A stretch of DNA of 64,000 nucleotides from contig NZ_LWQT01000042.1 in the NCBI RefSeq assembly GCF_001650715.1, positions 1 through 64,000 on the forward strand. The letters run 5' to 3'. This document shows positions 8,988 to 16,549 of this stretch, piece after piece. The stretch is from Paramagnetospirillum marisnigri. Its GTDB lineage: Bacteria; Pseudomonadota; Alphaproteobacteria; Rhodospirillales; Magnetospirillaceae. How positions within the stretch are numbered: the stretch's first letter is position 1; each line of letters opens with the position of its first letter. The notes beneath the pieces are model-generated. The model worked only from the letters and a program-made list of their open reading frames with translations. It ran no database searches and had not been told where the DNA came from. A program made the translations under genes and the position numbers.

Positions 8988-10094
8988 ATGAGCAGGACAA
9001 GACTTCTGGCCCTGGCCGCCACTGCCCTTTGCGCCGTTTTCGCCGCCCCGACGGCCCGCGCCGACATCACCATCGGCGTCGCCGGTCCGCTTTCCGGTTC
9101 CGAGGCCGCCTTCGGCGAACAGTTCCGCCGCGGCGCCGTCAAGGCGGTGGAGGACATCAACGCCAAGGGCGGCGTCCTCGGACAGAAGCTTGTGCTGCAT
9201 CTGGGCGACGATGCCTGCGACCCCAAGCAGGCGGTGGCGGTCGCCAATGAGATGGCGGCGCGCAAGGTGCCGTTCGTGGCCGGGCATTTCTGCTCCGGCT
9301 CCTCGATCCCCGCCTCGGACGTCTATGCCGAAACCGGCATCCTGCAGATTTCCCCGGCCTCGACCAATCCGAAATTCACCGAGCGTGGCCTGGGCAACGT
9401 GTTCCGCACCTGCGGCCGTGACGACCAGCAGGGCCAGATCGCGGCGGGCTATATCGCCAAGCAGCTCAAGGGCAAGGTGGTCGGCATCATCCACGACAAA
9501 TCGGCCTATGGTAAGGGCCTGGCGGACCAGACCAAGGACGCGCTGAACAAGCTGGGCGTCAAGGAAGCGGTCTACGAGGCCATCACCGCGGGCGAGAAGG
9601 ACTATTCCGCCCTGGTGACCAAGCTGAAGCAGGCCAAGGTCGAGGTTCTGTACCTGGGCGGCTACAAGACCGAGGGCGGACTGATCGTGCGCCAGATGCG
9701 CGACCAGGGCCTGAAGACGGTGCTGATGGGCGGCGACGCCCTGGTGACCGAGGAATACTGGTCCATCACCGGCGCCGCCGGTGAAGGCACCTTGATGACC
9801 TTCAGCCCCGACCCGCGCAAGAACCCGGCCAATGCCGATCTGGTGAAGTTCTACCGTGCCCAGAACTACGAGCCCGAGGCCTATACCCTGTATACCTACG
9901 GCACCATCCAGGCCTGGGCCCAGGCGGCGGAAAAGGCCAAGTCCACCGACGCCAAGAAAGTTGCCGCCGTGCTGAAGGCCGAGAAGTTCGACACCGCGCT
10001 CGGCAAGATCGGCTTCGACGCCAAGGGTGACGTCGCCGCGCCGGGTTATGTCATGTATGTGTGGAAGAACGGCAAATACGACTACGCCGAATAA
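8988..10094 (+). CDS. livJ: Periplasmic branched-chain amino acid binding protein (LivJ/LivK type)
   Basis: The 368-residue protein has a Sec signal peptide (MSRTRLLALAATALCAVF, cleavage after APTARA) and a type I periplasmic binding fold starting ITIGVAGPLSGSEAAFGEQ. The conserved CSGSSIPASDVYAE and SPASTNP segments contact amino-acid ligands in this family. The start at 8988 follows AAGGAG by six bases; the ATG at 8964 has no ribosome site. It is separated from livHMGF by the convergent Lys/Ala-rich gene but most likely serves that transporter. A strong terminator follows. Confidence 0.9.
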   Translation: MSRTRLLALAATALCAVFAAPTARADITIGVAGPLSGSEAAFGEQFRRGAVKAVEDINAKGGVLGQKLVLHLGDDACDPKQAVAVANEMAARKVPFVAGHFCSGSSIPASDVYAETGILQISPASTNPKFTERGLGNVFRTCGRDDQQGQIAAGYIAKQLKGKVVGIIHDKSAYGKGLADQTKDALNKLGVKEAVYEAITAGEKDYSALVTKLKQAKVEVLYLGGYKTEGGLIVRQMRDQGLKTVLMGGDALVTEEYWSITGAAGEGTLMTFSPDPRKNPANADLVKFYRAQNYEPEAYTLYTYGTIQAWAQAAEKAKSTDAKKVAAVLKAEKFDTALGKIGFDAKGDVAAPGYVMYVWKNGKYDYAE

Positions 10095-10106
10095 GAACGG
10101 CTTGCT

Positions 10107-10139
10107 CCGGCCCGGCAAACAGGGTGCCGGGCCGGTTTT
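10107..10139 (+). terminator. Intrinsic terminator of the binding-protein gene
   Basis: The 11-bp GC stem CCGGCCCGGCA / TGCCGGGCCGG with a seven-base loop is followed by TTTT, 12 bases after the stop codon. Confidence 0.88.
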
Positions 10140-10159
10140 AACCTCAGGGGAGAAATGAA

Positions 10160-10489
10160 ATGCCTTTGTCCGAATGCATCGAGGCCTGCGAACAGGCCCA
10201 TCGCGCCTGCACCGAATCCGTCATCCATGGCTTGCAGCATGGCGGCAAGGCGGCGGAATGGGAACTGGTCCAGCTTCTTCTCGATTGCGCCGATATCAAC
10301 GAGACCGCCGCCGACTTCATGCTGCGTTCGTCGCGGCTGCACCACCTCACCTGTCAGGTGGCCGCCGAGGTCAGCGACAAATGCGCCACCGCCTGCGAGA
10401 AGCTCTCCAAGGAGGATGTGCGCCTGAAGGAATGCGCCGAAGCCTGTCGCCGCGCCGCCACGGCGTGCCGCAAGACCATCAAGAACTGA
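10160..10489 (+). CDS. Four-helix-bundle copper-binding (Csp/DUF326-like) protein
   Basis: The 109-residue all-helical protein has ten Cys at positions 6, 10, 17, 43, 65, 75, 79, 92, 96 and 103, several spaced CxxxC on one helix face. It also has His14, His23, His27, His61 and His62. This is the pattern of copper-storage Csp and ferredoxin-like DUF326 bundles, which hold many Cu(I) ions inside the bundle. There is no signal peptide, so it is cytosolic like Csp3. It has an AGGGGAGAAATG start context. No CueR-type box is visible upstream. Copper binding is inferred from the family and the Cys pattern. Confidence 0.85.
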   Translation: MPLSECIEACEQAHRACTESVIHGLQHGGKAAEWELVQLLLDCADINETAADFMLRSSRLHHLTCQVAAEVSDKCATACEKLSKEDVRLKECAEACRRAATACRKTIKN

Positions 10490-10502
10490 CGGAGTTTCGC
10501 CG

Positions 10503-10781
10503 ATGAGCGAAGAAACCCGCATCGTCGGCGACCTGCCCAATCTGCGCGTGGAAATCCTCCATCGCCAGGACAGGGACGGCATGGCGGAACATGTGATCCT
10601 TCACCTGACCGCCACGCCGTCGTTCCAGGCGGCGGAAAGCCTGCTGCTCGGCGGGCTGTCGCCTGCCGCCTGGACCAATCCCTGGACCCTGTGGACCACC
10701 ATGGCCCAAGCCATGCTGGCCCCCTGGTCCAATGCCATGACCGCCGCCAATCCCTGGCTGCCGCACCCCAAGCAAGACTGA
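10503..10781 (+). CDS. Small Trp-rich hypothetical protein
   Basis: The family of this 92-residue protein is not recognised. The N-terminal half looks like a small beta structure (LPNLRVEILHRQD, AEHVILHLTATPSF). The last 40 residues contain five Trp, two of them in NPW motifs, within an amphipathic stretch that could touch a membrane or a hydrophobic surface. It sits 13 bases after the Csp-like gene and abuts the MFS gene, so it is probably in one operon with both. It has a GGAG ribosome site. Confidence 0.68.
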   Translation: MSEETRIVGDLPNLRVEILHRQDRDGMAEHVILHLTATPSFQAAESLLLGGLSPAAWTNPWTLWTTMAQAMLAPWSNAMTAANPWLPHPKQD

Positions 10782-11966
10782 ATGGACCCGTCCCGCACCA
10801 GTTGGCCCGCCGTCTTCCTGGCGGTGGGAGCCGGAATCGTGGCGGCGTTCCAGGTGGGCAAGGCCCCCATCGCCCTGCCTTTCATCCGCGACGAGATGGG
10901 TCTCAGCCTTTCGGCAGCCTCGTGGATTCTGTCCATCTTCGCCCTGATGGGAGCCAGCGCGGGCGCTTCCATGGGCAGCATCGTCACCCGCCTCGGCGCG
11001 CGCCGCATGCTGCCATTGGGCCTTGCCCTGCTGGCCGCCGCCAGCCTGCTGGGCTCTGGCGCGCCGTCCCTGATGCCGCTGCTCGCCAGCCGGGTGGCCG
11101 AGGGGCTGGGCTATATGCTGGTCGCTATCTCGGCGCCCGCCCTGATCGCCCTGCTGACCCATCCCGACCAGCGCCAGACGGCCTTTGGCCTGTGGGGCTG
11201 CTTCATGCCGGTGGGCATGGCGGTGGCCATGACCGCCGCCCCTGCCCTGCCCCTGGTGGGCTGGCGCGGCCTGTGGCTGGCCATGGCGGTGCTGCTGGCC
11301 GCCTATGCCGTCCTGGTCCATCTGCGCATGCCCCATCCGCCAGTCCCCGTCCGGGACGAGGACGACCAGCATCTGCTGCGGGATATCATCGCCACGGTCA
11401 AGGCACCGGGACCGCTGATCCTGGCCGCCACCTTCCTGCCCTATTCCGCCGCCTATGCCGCCCTGACCGGGTTCCTGCCGACCTTGCTGATCGAGCGCAT
11501 GGCGGTCAGCCCCGGTACCGCCGGACTGATGGCGGCGGCGGTGACGGCAGCCAATATCGTCGGCAATCTCGCCACCGGTCCCGCCCTGCGGGCGCGGTTG
11601 CCCCGGCGCTGGGTGATGGCCGCCTCCAGCCTGGTCATCGCCTTGTGCAGCCTGGGCATCTTCCTGCCCATCACAACGCCCGAGCAGTCCTATGCCCTGT
11701 GCCTGGTATTCTCGGCGGTGGGAGGCCTGCTGCCCGGCTGCATCCTGGGCGGCGCCGCGGTCTATGCCCCCAACCGCCATCTGGTGCCGGTGGCCCTGGG
11801 CCTGATCATGCAGGGCAGCAATCTGGGCCAGTTGCTGGGACCGGTGGTGGTGGGCGCCGCCGTCGCCGCCTGGACCTGGCCCGCCGCCGCCGCCGTGCTG
11901 GTTCCGGCTTCCTTGATCGGGATCACCCTGGCCCTGGCCTTGCGCCGGGCGGGCAAGGAACCGTAA
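10782..11966 (+). CDS. Major facilitator superfamily transporter
   Basis: The 394-residue protein has about 12 membrane helices in two halves. Cytoplasmic loop 2-3 has the degenerate MFS A-motif GSIVTRLGARRMLPLG. The ATG follows the preceding stop with no gap. The family resembles CynX/NreB-like small-molecule exporters, but the substrate cannot be read from the sequence. Neighbouring copper-binding and small genes do not define it. Confidence 0.85.
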   Translation: MDPSRTSWPAVFLAVGAGIVAAFQVGKAPIALPFIRDEMGLSLSAASWILSIFALMGASAGASMGSIVTRLGARRMLPLGLALLAAASLLGSGAPSLMPLLASRVAEGLGYMLVAISAPALIALLTHPDQRQTAFGLWGCFMPVGMAVAMTAAPALPLVGWRGLWLAMAVLLAAYAVLVHLRMPHPPVPVRDEDDQHLLRDIIATVKAPGPLILAATFLPYSAAYAALTGFLPTLLIERMAVSPGTAGLMAAAVTAANIVGNLATGPALRARLPRRWVMAASSLVIALCSLGIFLPITTPEQSYALCLVFSAVGGLLPGCILGGAAVYAPNRHLVPVALGLIMQGSNLGQLLGPVVVGAAVAAWTWPAAAAVLVPASLIGITLALALRRAGKEP

Positions 11967-11998
11967 TGTGACGTGGTAAGACCACCGAGGTTGCCACC

Positions 11999-13369
11999 AT
12001 GCCCCTGCCCACCGCCCTGCTTGATGACCTTGCCGCCGTGTTCGGCGATCGCCTGTCCACTGCCCAGGCGGTACGCGAGCATCACGGCAAGGATGAAAGC
12101 CATTTCCCCCCCTGCCCGCCCGAGGCGGTGGTCTTCGCCTTGACCACCCAGGAGGTGTCGCAGGCGGTCAAGGCCTGCGCCCGGTATGCAACCCCGGTGA
12201 TCGCCTTTGGCACCGGCACCTCGCTGGAAGGCCATATCGCGGCGCTGAAGGGCGGTGTCTGCATCGATGTCTCGGGCATGAACGCGGTGCTGGAGGTACG
12301 CCCCGAGGACCTGGACGTCACCGTCCAGCCCGGCGTCACCCGCAAGCAGGTCAACGAGTATCTGAGGGATTCCGGCCTGTTCTTCCCCATCGATCCCGGC
12401 GCCGACGCCTCGCTGGGCGGCATGGCGGCGACGCGAGCGTCCGGTACCAACGCGGTGCGCTACGGCACCATGCGCGACAACGTGCTGTCGCTGGAAGTGG
12501 TGCTGCCCGACGGGCGGGTGATCCGGACCGCGCGCCGCGCCCGCAAGTCCTCGGCGGGCTATGATCTGACGCGGCTGTTCGTGGGCTCGGAGGGCACGCT
12601 GGGCATCATAACAGAATTGACGCTCCGCCTGCACGGCATCCCCGAGGCGGTTTCCGCCGCCACCTGCCCCTTCCCCTCGGTGGAGGCGGCGGTGCAGACG
12701 GTGATCCTGACCATCCAGTCGGGCATTCCGGTGGCGCGGATCGAGTTCATGGACGAGGTCATGGTGGACGCGGTCAACCGCTATTCCAAGACCAGCCATA
12801 GGGTGGCGCCCACCCTGTTCTTCGAGTTCCACGGCAGCCAGGCCAGCGTGCGCGAGCAGGCCGAGCGGGTCGAGGCCATCGCCACGGAATTCGGCGCCCA
12901 GGGGTTCCAATGGGCCACCGGCGCCGAGGAGCGCACCCGGTTGTGGGCGGCGCGCCACAACGCCTATTACGCCGGAATCGCGCTGAAGCCCGGCTGTCGC
13001 GCCTGGACCACCGATGCCTGTGTTCCCATTTCACGGCTGGCGGAATGCCTGTTGGAAACCAAGGCCGACCTGGAGAAGTCCTCGCTGACCTCGGCCATTG
13101 TCGGCCATGTGGGCGACGGCAATTTCCACGTCATGCTGCTGGTGGACCCCGGCAGGCCCGAGGAGATCGCCGAGGCCGAAGCGGTCAACCACCGCATCGT
13201 GCGCCGGGCCCTGGCCATGGACGGCACCTGCACCGGCGAGCATGGGGTGGGCCACGGCAAGATGGAGTTCCTGGAAGAGGAATTCGGCGAGGCCCTGGAC
13301 ATCATGCGCCGGGTCAAATCCGCCATCGATCCCCAGGGCATCATGAATCCCGGCAAGATCGTCGGCTGA
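11999..13369 (+). CDS. FAD-linked D-lactate dehydrogenase (cytochrome)/GlcD-type oxidase
   Basis: The 456-residue flavoprotein of the FAD-oxidase C family oxidises D-2-hydroxyacids such as D-lactate or glycolate. The PP-loop for FAD is at about residues 70-180 ([37 protein letters not shown]). The C-terminal metal/active-site segment reads [10 protein letters not shown], with GEHGVGHGK near the end. The best match in memory is the mitochondrial-type D-lactate:cytochrome c oxidoreductase rather than three-subunit glycolate oxidase, since no glcE/glcF follow. It is preceded by 32 bases with no clear promoter. Confidence 0.88.
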   Translation: MPLPTALLDDLAAVFGDRLSTAQAVREHHGKDESHFPPCPPEAVVFALTTQEVSQAVKACARYATPVIAFGTGTSLEGHIAALKGGVCIDVSGMNAVLEVRPEDLDVTVQPGVTRKQVNEYLRDSGLFFPIDPGADASLGGMAATRASGTNAVRYGTMRDNVLSLEVVLPDGRVIRTARRARKSSAGYDLTRLFVGSEGTLGIITELTLRLHGIPEAVSAATCPFPSVEAAVQTVILTIQSGIPVARIEFMDEVMVDAVNRYSKTSHRVAPTLFFEFHGSQASVREQAERVEAIATEFGAQGFQWATGAEERTRLWAARHNAYYAGIALKPGCRAWTTDACVPISRLAECLLETKADLEKSSLTSAIVGHVGDGNFHVMLLVDPGRPEEIAEAEAVNHRIVRRALAMDGTCTGEHGVGHGKMEFLEEEFGEALDIMRRVKSAIDPQGIMNPGKIVG

Positions 13370-13502
13370 GGTTTTACACCGCTTGAAGTCCGATCTGGCT
13401 TTTCACGTCATCCCACCGCCCGAGCCAGCGATGCCGTTTCTGAAAAGCCATGCCAGGACAAGATCCCTCCTACCGATAGTCGTCGGGATGACGGAGCCTT
13501 TC

Positions 13503-13685
13503 CTAAGCCTCGGCCAGGGTGGGCAGCACCAGATCGACCATGAACCGGGCGATGGTGGGGGTTTCATGGGGCATGGCGGCCATCAGAGCGGCCACGGCGG
13601 CGTCCCGCTGGTCCTGTTGATCCAGACCAACACTCCGCGCCCGGGTCACCACATGGGTGACCAGATCGATCATTGACTGACTCAC
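13503..13685 (-). CDS. Tiny helical protein, paralogue A of a tandem pair
   Basis: The 60-residue, mostly helical protein starts with GTG four bases after GGGAGGG. It aligns along its length with the next upstream gene: shared features are [ML]I[DE], AR..GL, AA..A, an [MI]P...P[TS]IA turn, [MI]V, and a closing P..AE. I do not know the family. The two genes form a duplicated pair, each with its own upstream palindrome. Confidence 0.65.
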   Translation of the reverse strand: MSQSMIDLVTHVVTRARSVGLDQQDQRDAAVAALMAAMPHETPTIARFMVDLVLPTLAEA

Positions 13686-13732
13686 GGCACCCTCCCCTGC
13701 TTGAACGCTTCCCTGCCCGCTGAACAGAGAAT

Positions 13733-13742
13733 GCGATATCGC
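13733..13742. promoter_or_regulatory. GCGATATCGC palindrome upstream of tiny gene A
   Basis: This 10-bp perfect palindrome is identical to the core of the 14-bp palindrome at 8876-8889. It lies 48 bases upstream of the GTG start of the 60-residue gene. Confidence 0.4.
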
Positions 13743-13796
13743 TGGCGTTTATGCCACCAACGAAAGGGAAGGAAATGTAATGGCGGCTGGCGGCCC

Positions 13797-13991
13797 TCAG
13801 GCGGCGGCGCTCATCTCGGCGACGAAGGGATACAACTGCTCGACGATCAGATTGGCGATGGAGGGCGACAGGCTGGGGATCATGGACATCAGCACCGCCT
13901 CAGCCGCGGCGCGCTCCTCCGATCCGGTCAGTCCCTGTCCGCGCGCGGATAGCACGGCCTGCTTGATGATTTCGATCAGCGACGGGTCCAT
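13797..13991 (-). CDS. Tiny helical protein, paralogue B of a tandem pair
   Basis: This is a 64-residue homologue of the gene at 13503-13685. The start at 13991 (MDPSLIEIIKQ) follows GGAGG by seven bases; the frame extends to 14066 but through an inverted repeat without coding character. Two amphipathic helices flank a Pro-containing turn (IPSLSPSIANLI). Function unknown. Confidence 0.68.
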   Translation of the reverse strand: MDPSLIEIIKQAVLSARGQGLTGSEERAAAEAVLMSMIPSLSPSIANLIVEQLYPFVAEMSAAA

Positions 13992-14016
13992 GGCGGAACC
14001 TCCGGGGACAACAACT

Positions 14017-14044
14017 GTCAAGATTACATATGCATTATCTTGAC
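14017..14044. promoter_or_regulatory. Inverted repeat upstream of tiny gene B
   Basis: Perfect arms GTCAAGAT (14017-14024) and ATCTTGAC (14037-14044) are separated by 12 A/T-rich bases, 26 bases upstream of the start. The geometry suits a dimeric regulator overlapping the promoter. Confidence 0.5.
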
Positions 14045-14087
14045 GTGTCGCCCCTCGGGCTTCCACCGACTTACGGAAAGGAGTTGT

Positions 14088-14122
14088 GACGCCCTGTCAC
14101 GCTCCGACCAAGACAGGGCGTC
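14088..14122. terminator. Hairpin downstream of the DUF2189 gene
   Basis: The 11-bp perfect stem GACGCCCTGTC / GACAGGGCGTC with a 13-base loop lies 16 bases after the end of the minus-strand DUF2189 gene. It has no T-run, so it is a terminator or an mRNA 3' stabiliser. Confidence 0.5.
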
Positions 14123-14137
14123 AACCGTGTCAACCCG

Positions 14138-14914
14138 TCACGCCTGACCGATGGCGTCACGATAGGCGTGCCAGCTGGCATGGCCGATCAGGGGCAGGGT
14201 GAAGGCCAGGCCGACGAATACCAGCCCCATGCCGAAGAAGGTCACCACCGCGATGGTGGCCGCCCAGCCGATCATGGTCCGCCAGTTCAGCAGCACGGCG
14301 TGAATGCTGAAATCCATGGCCTCCATCACGCCGACATCGCGGTCGAGCAGCATGGGCATGGCGAAGACACTGACGGCGAAGGCGATGGTGGCGATGGCGC
14401 CTCCCACCACGGTTCCCACCAGCAGGAAGCGGGGGGAATCGGGCTGCAGCACCACATTGACCACGAAATTGTCGAGGCTGAGCGGAACCCCCGGCGGATG
14501 GAACAAGGCAAAAATCAGCAATCCCGCCAGCATCCATACCATCATCAGCATGGACAGGATCAGGCCGAGATTGCCGATCTGGCCGCCCCGGCGCATCACA
14601 TGACCGACCACCAGGGTGAAGCTGACCGGCTCGTTGGCTTCCAGCCTGCGGCTGATCTCGTAGAGGAACACCGCCGCCAGCGGCCCCACCAGCATGAAAC
14701 CGGCCACCAGGGGAAACAGCAACGATCCCATCTCCAGGCTCGACAGCAGAAGATAGATCATTCCGCCACCGCCGGCATAAACGGCCCCGAATCCGAGGCT
14801 GAGAAGTGGTTGGCGCCACATGTCGCGCCACCCCGCCGTCAGCCATTCCGAGGCCTGGGCGGGCGAAATCAAGCGGGACACCGGCGGATGGGAATCGGCG
14901 GTCAAGGTCATCAT
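14138..14914 (-). CDS. DUF2189 integral membrane protein
   Basis: The 258-residue protein has a cytoplasmic N-terminal helix (ASEWLTAGWRDMWRQPLLSLGFG, the DUF2189 entry motif) followed by about six membrane helices in three pairs. The late segment DVGVMEAMDFSIHAVLLNW and terminal LPLIGHASWHAYRD are characteristic of the family. Biochemical function is unknown. The start has AGGGGG four bases upstream. Confidence 0.85.
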   Translation of the reverse strand: MMTLTADSHPPVSRLISPAQASEWLTAGWRDMWRQPLLSLGFGAVYAGGGGMIYLLLSSLEMGSLLFPLVAGFMLVGPLAAVFLYEISRRLEANEPVSFTLVVGHVMRRGGQIGNLGLILSMLMMVWMLAGLLIFALFHPPGVPLSLDNFVVNVVLQPDSPRFLLVGTVVGGAIATIAFAVSVFAMPMLLDRDVGVMEAMDFSIHAVLLNWRTMIGWAATIAVVTFFGMGLVFVGLAFTLPLIGHASWHAYRDAIGQA

Positions 14915-15080
14915 GGCTGCCCCCTAGGGTCTGAGGGGAGCAAGCCGCTCCCCATACAGATAGGTGGAGTCGCCTCCCCGCCGCCACAAGGCCCCCCAAC
15001 CGCAGGGATATAATGATTTCTCCCCATCGAGCACGATACGGGCACGAAGGCAGTTGTGCCTCCGGCCGGAAACCAATAAA

Positions 15081-15097
15081 TGTTGGTGGTCACAACA
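15081..15097. promoter_or_regulatory. MarR operator candidate 1 (autoregulatory)
   Basis: TGTTG-N7-CAACA lies directly upstream of the marR start. The same arms and spacing recur at 15638 and 17679. Confidence 0.65.
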
Positions 15098-15111
15098 GAT
15101 ACGAGGACACC

Positions 15112-15618
15112 TTGGCCACGCGAACCGGCGGCAAGAAGACAAAAGCGAAGGCAGGGCCGGACAGGAATGGACTTCCCGTGGCTCCGACCAGCGGTCTTTG
15201 CCTGGACATGCTCGACGACATCGTCGGTTATCGCCTGCGCCGTGCCCAGGTCTTGGTCTACCAGGACTATGTCCGCACCGTCGGCTCATTGGACATCCGC
15301 CCCGCCCAGTTCGCCGCCATGACCATCATCGGCGCCAATCCCGGCCTCAGTCAGACCACCCTGGCGGCGACCATGGGCATCGACCGCTCGGGGGCGGTGA
15401 TCCTGATCGACGCCCTGGAGGAAAAGGCCCTGGCCGCCCGCGTGCCTTCACCGGTGGACCGTCGTACCTATGCCATCGTGCTGACCGACAAGGGCCAGGC
15501 CACCCTGGCCCAGTTGAAGCAGTTGGTGATGGAACACGACGATCGCGTCACCGCTTGCCTGACGCCGGAAGAACGGGTCCAGCTCAACGCGCTGCTGCTT
15601 CGGCTCTACCAGGGCTGA
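15112..15618 (+). CDS. MarR-family regulator of the phenylpropanoid/aromatic acid cluster
   Basis: The 168-residue winged-helix protein has a dimer helix LDDIVGYRLRRAQVLVYQDY, a recognition region LSQTTLAATMGIDRSGAVILIDALEEKALAAR and the wing VDRRTYAIVLTDKG. It resembles CouR/HcaR/FerC-type MarR regulators that release DNA on binding an aromatic acyl-CoA. I choose the TTG at 15112, five bases after GAGG, because an operator-like repeat lies immediately upstream; the open frame runs back to 15013 and an ATG at 15208 is an alternative. Target genes are inferred from three matching repeats nearby. Confidence 0.82.
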   Translation: MATRTGGKKTKAKAGPDRNGLPVAPTSGLCLDMLDDIVGYRLRRAQVLVYQDYVRTVGSLDIRPAQFAAMTIIGANPGLSQTTLAATMGIDRSGAVILIDALEEKALAARVPSPVDRRTYAIVLTDKGQATLAQLKQLVMEHDDRVTACLTPEERVQLNALLLRLYQG

Positions 15619-15637
15619 AATACGCCTCGGGTCAAAT

Positions 15638-15654
15638 TGTTGTTGCGCACAACA
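15638..15654. promoter_or_regulatory. MarR operator candidate 2 (crotonase promoter)
   Basis: This is TGTTG-N7-CAACA embedded in a longer perfect dyad, AAATTGTTG (15634-15642), seven bases, then its mirror (15650-15658), 45 bases before the crotonase start. It is the strongest of the three sites. Confidence 0.72.
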
Positions 15655-15698
15655 ATTTTGGCAAATAACATCTCTCCCAAGAATCAGGGAGAAGCGGC

Positions 15699-16478
15699 AT
15701 GTCCACCCAAGCCTTCACGTTGTTGACCGTCGAAATGCAGGGCCCCGTCGCCGTGGTGGGGCTGAACCGCCCCGACAAGCGCAACGCCATCAACGATCCG
15801 CTGATCGACGAAATCTGTGCCTTCTTCGCCGCCCCGCCCAGCGAGGCCCGGGTGGTGGTGCTGCACGGCCACGGCCCGCATTTCTCGTCGGGCCTGGATC
15901 TGGCCGAGCACCGCGACCGTGAAGCCTTCGAGGTGATGATGCATTCCCAGAAATGGCATCGCACCTTCCACCATGTCCAGATGGGCGGCCTGCCGGTGGT
16001 TTCGGCGCTGAAGGGCGCCGTGGTGGGCGGCGGCCTGGAACTGGCCACCTCGACCCATGTGCGGGTGGCCGAGCCTTCCACCTTCTACGCCCTGCCCGAG
16101 GGAAGCCGAGGCATTTTCGTGGGCGGCGGCGGCAGCGTGCGCGTCGCCCGGGTGATCGGTGCCGGGCGCATGGCGGAAATGATGCTGACCGGCCACGCCT
16201 ACAACGCCCAGGAAGGTCAGGCCATGGGGCTGTCCCATCATCTGGTCGGCGAGGGCGAGGCCCTGCCCAAGGCGCTGGAATTGGCCGGGCGCATCGCGGG
16301 CAACGCGCCGCTGTCCAACTATGCGGTGATCAACGCCCTTCCCCGTATCGCCGACATGGCGCAAAGTGACGGCCTGTTCGCCGAGTCACTGATGGCCGCC
16401 ATGGCCCAGACCAGCCCCGAAGCCCGCGAGCGCATGCGCGCCTTCCTCGAAAAGCGCGCCCCCAAGGCCGGAAGCTGA
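15699..16478 (+). CDS. Enoyl-CoA hydratase/crotonase family protein
   Basis: The 259-residue crotonase fold has oxyanion-hole segments HFSSGLDL and GAVVGGGLELAT. Both catalytic glutamates of true hydratases are present, in GGLELA and in LPEGSRG. In feruloyl-CoA hydratase-lyases, as I recall them, the first of these positions is not Glu. It should therefore hydrate an aryl-enoyl-CoA (cinnamoyl/coumaroyl/feruloyl-CoA type) to the 3-hydroxyacyl-CoA. The next enzyme in the scheme is encoded convergently at 16549. Substrate is inferred from the cluster. Confidence 0.87.
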   Translation: MSTQAFTLLTVEMQGPVAVVGLNRPDKRNAINDPLIDEICAFFAAPPSEARVVVLHGHGPHFSSGLDLAEHRDREAFEVMMHSQKWHRTFHHVQMGGLPVVSALKGAVVGGGLELATSTHVRVAEPSTFYALPEGSRGIFVGGGGSVRVARVIGAGRMAEMMLTGHAYNAQEGQAMGLSHHLVGEGEALPKALELAGRIAGNAPLSNYAVINALPRIADMAQSDGLFAESLMAAMAQTSPEARERMRAFLEKRAPKAGS

Positions 16479-16509
16479 CGACCCCTTTCATCCTCCCGGA
16501 TGAAACACT

Positions 16510-16549
16510 GGAGACCTGAACGCCCCGGCGTCAGGTCTCCTCCTTTTTT
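16510..16549 (+). terminator. Intrinsic terminator after the crotonase gene
   Basis: The perfect 10-bp stem GGAGACCTGA / TCAGGTCTCC, extended by an inner CGCC/GGCG pairing, is followed by TCCTTTTTTC. It separates the crotonase gene from the convergent dehydrogenase. Confidence 0.9.

Noticed and set aside
15699-16478. Feruloyl-CoA hydratase-lyase (vanillin-forming) as the identity of the crotonase
   Set aside because: The first catalytic position is Glu as in true hydratases, and HCDH and thiolase genes accompany it, which the lyase route does not need.
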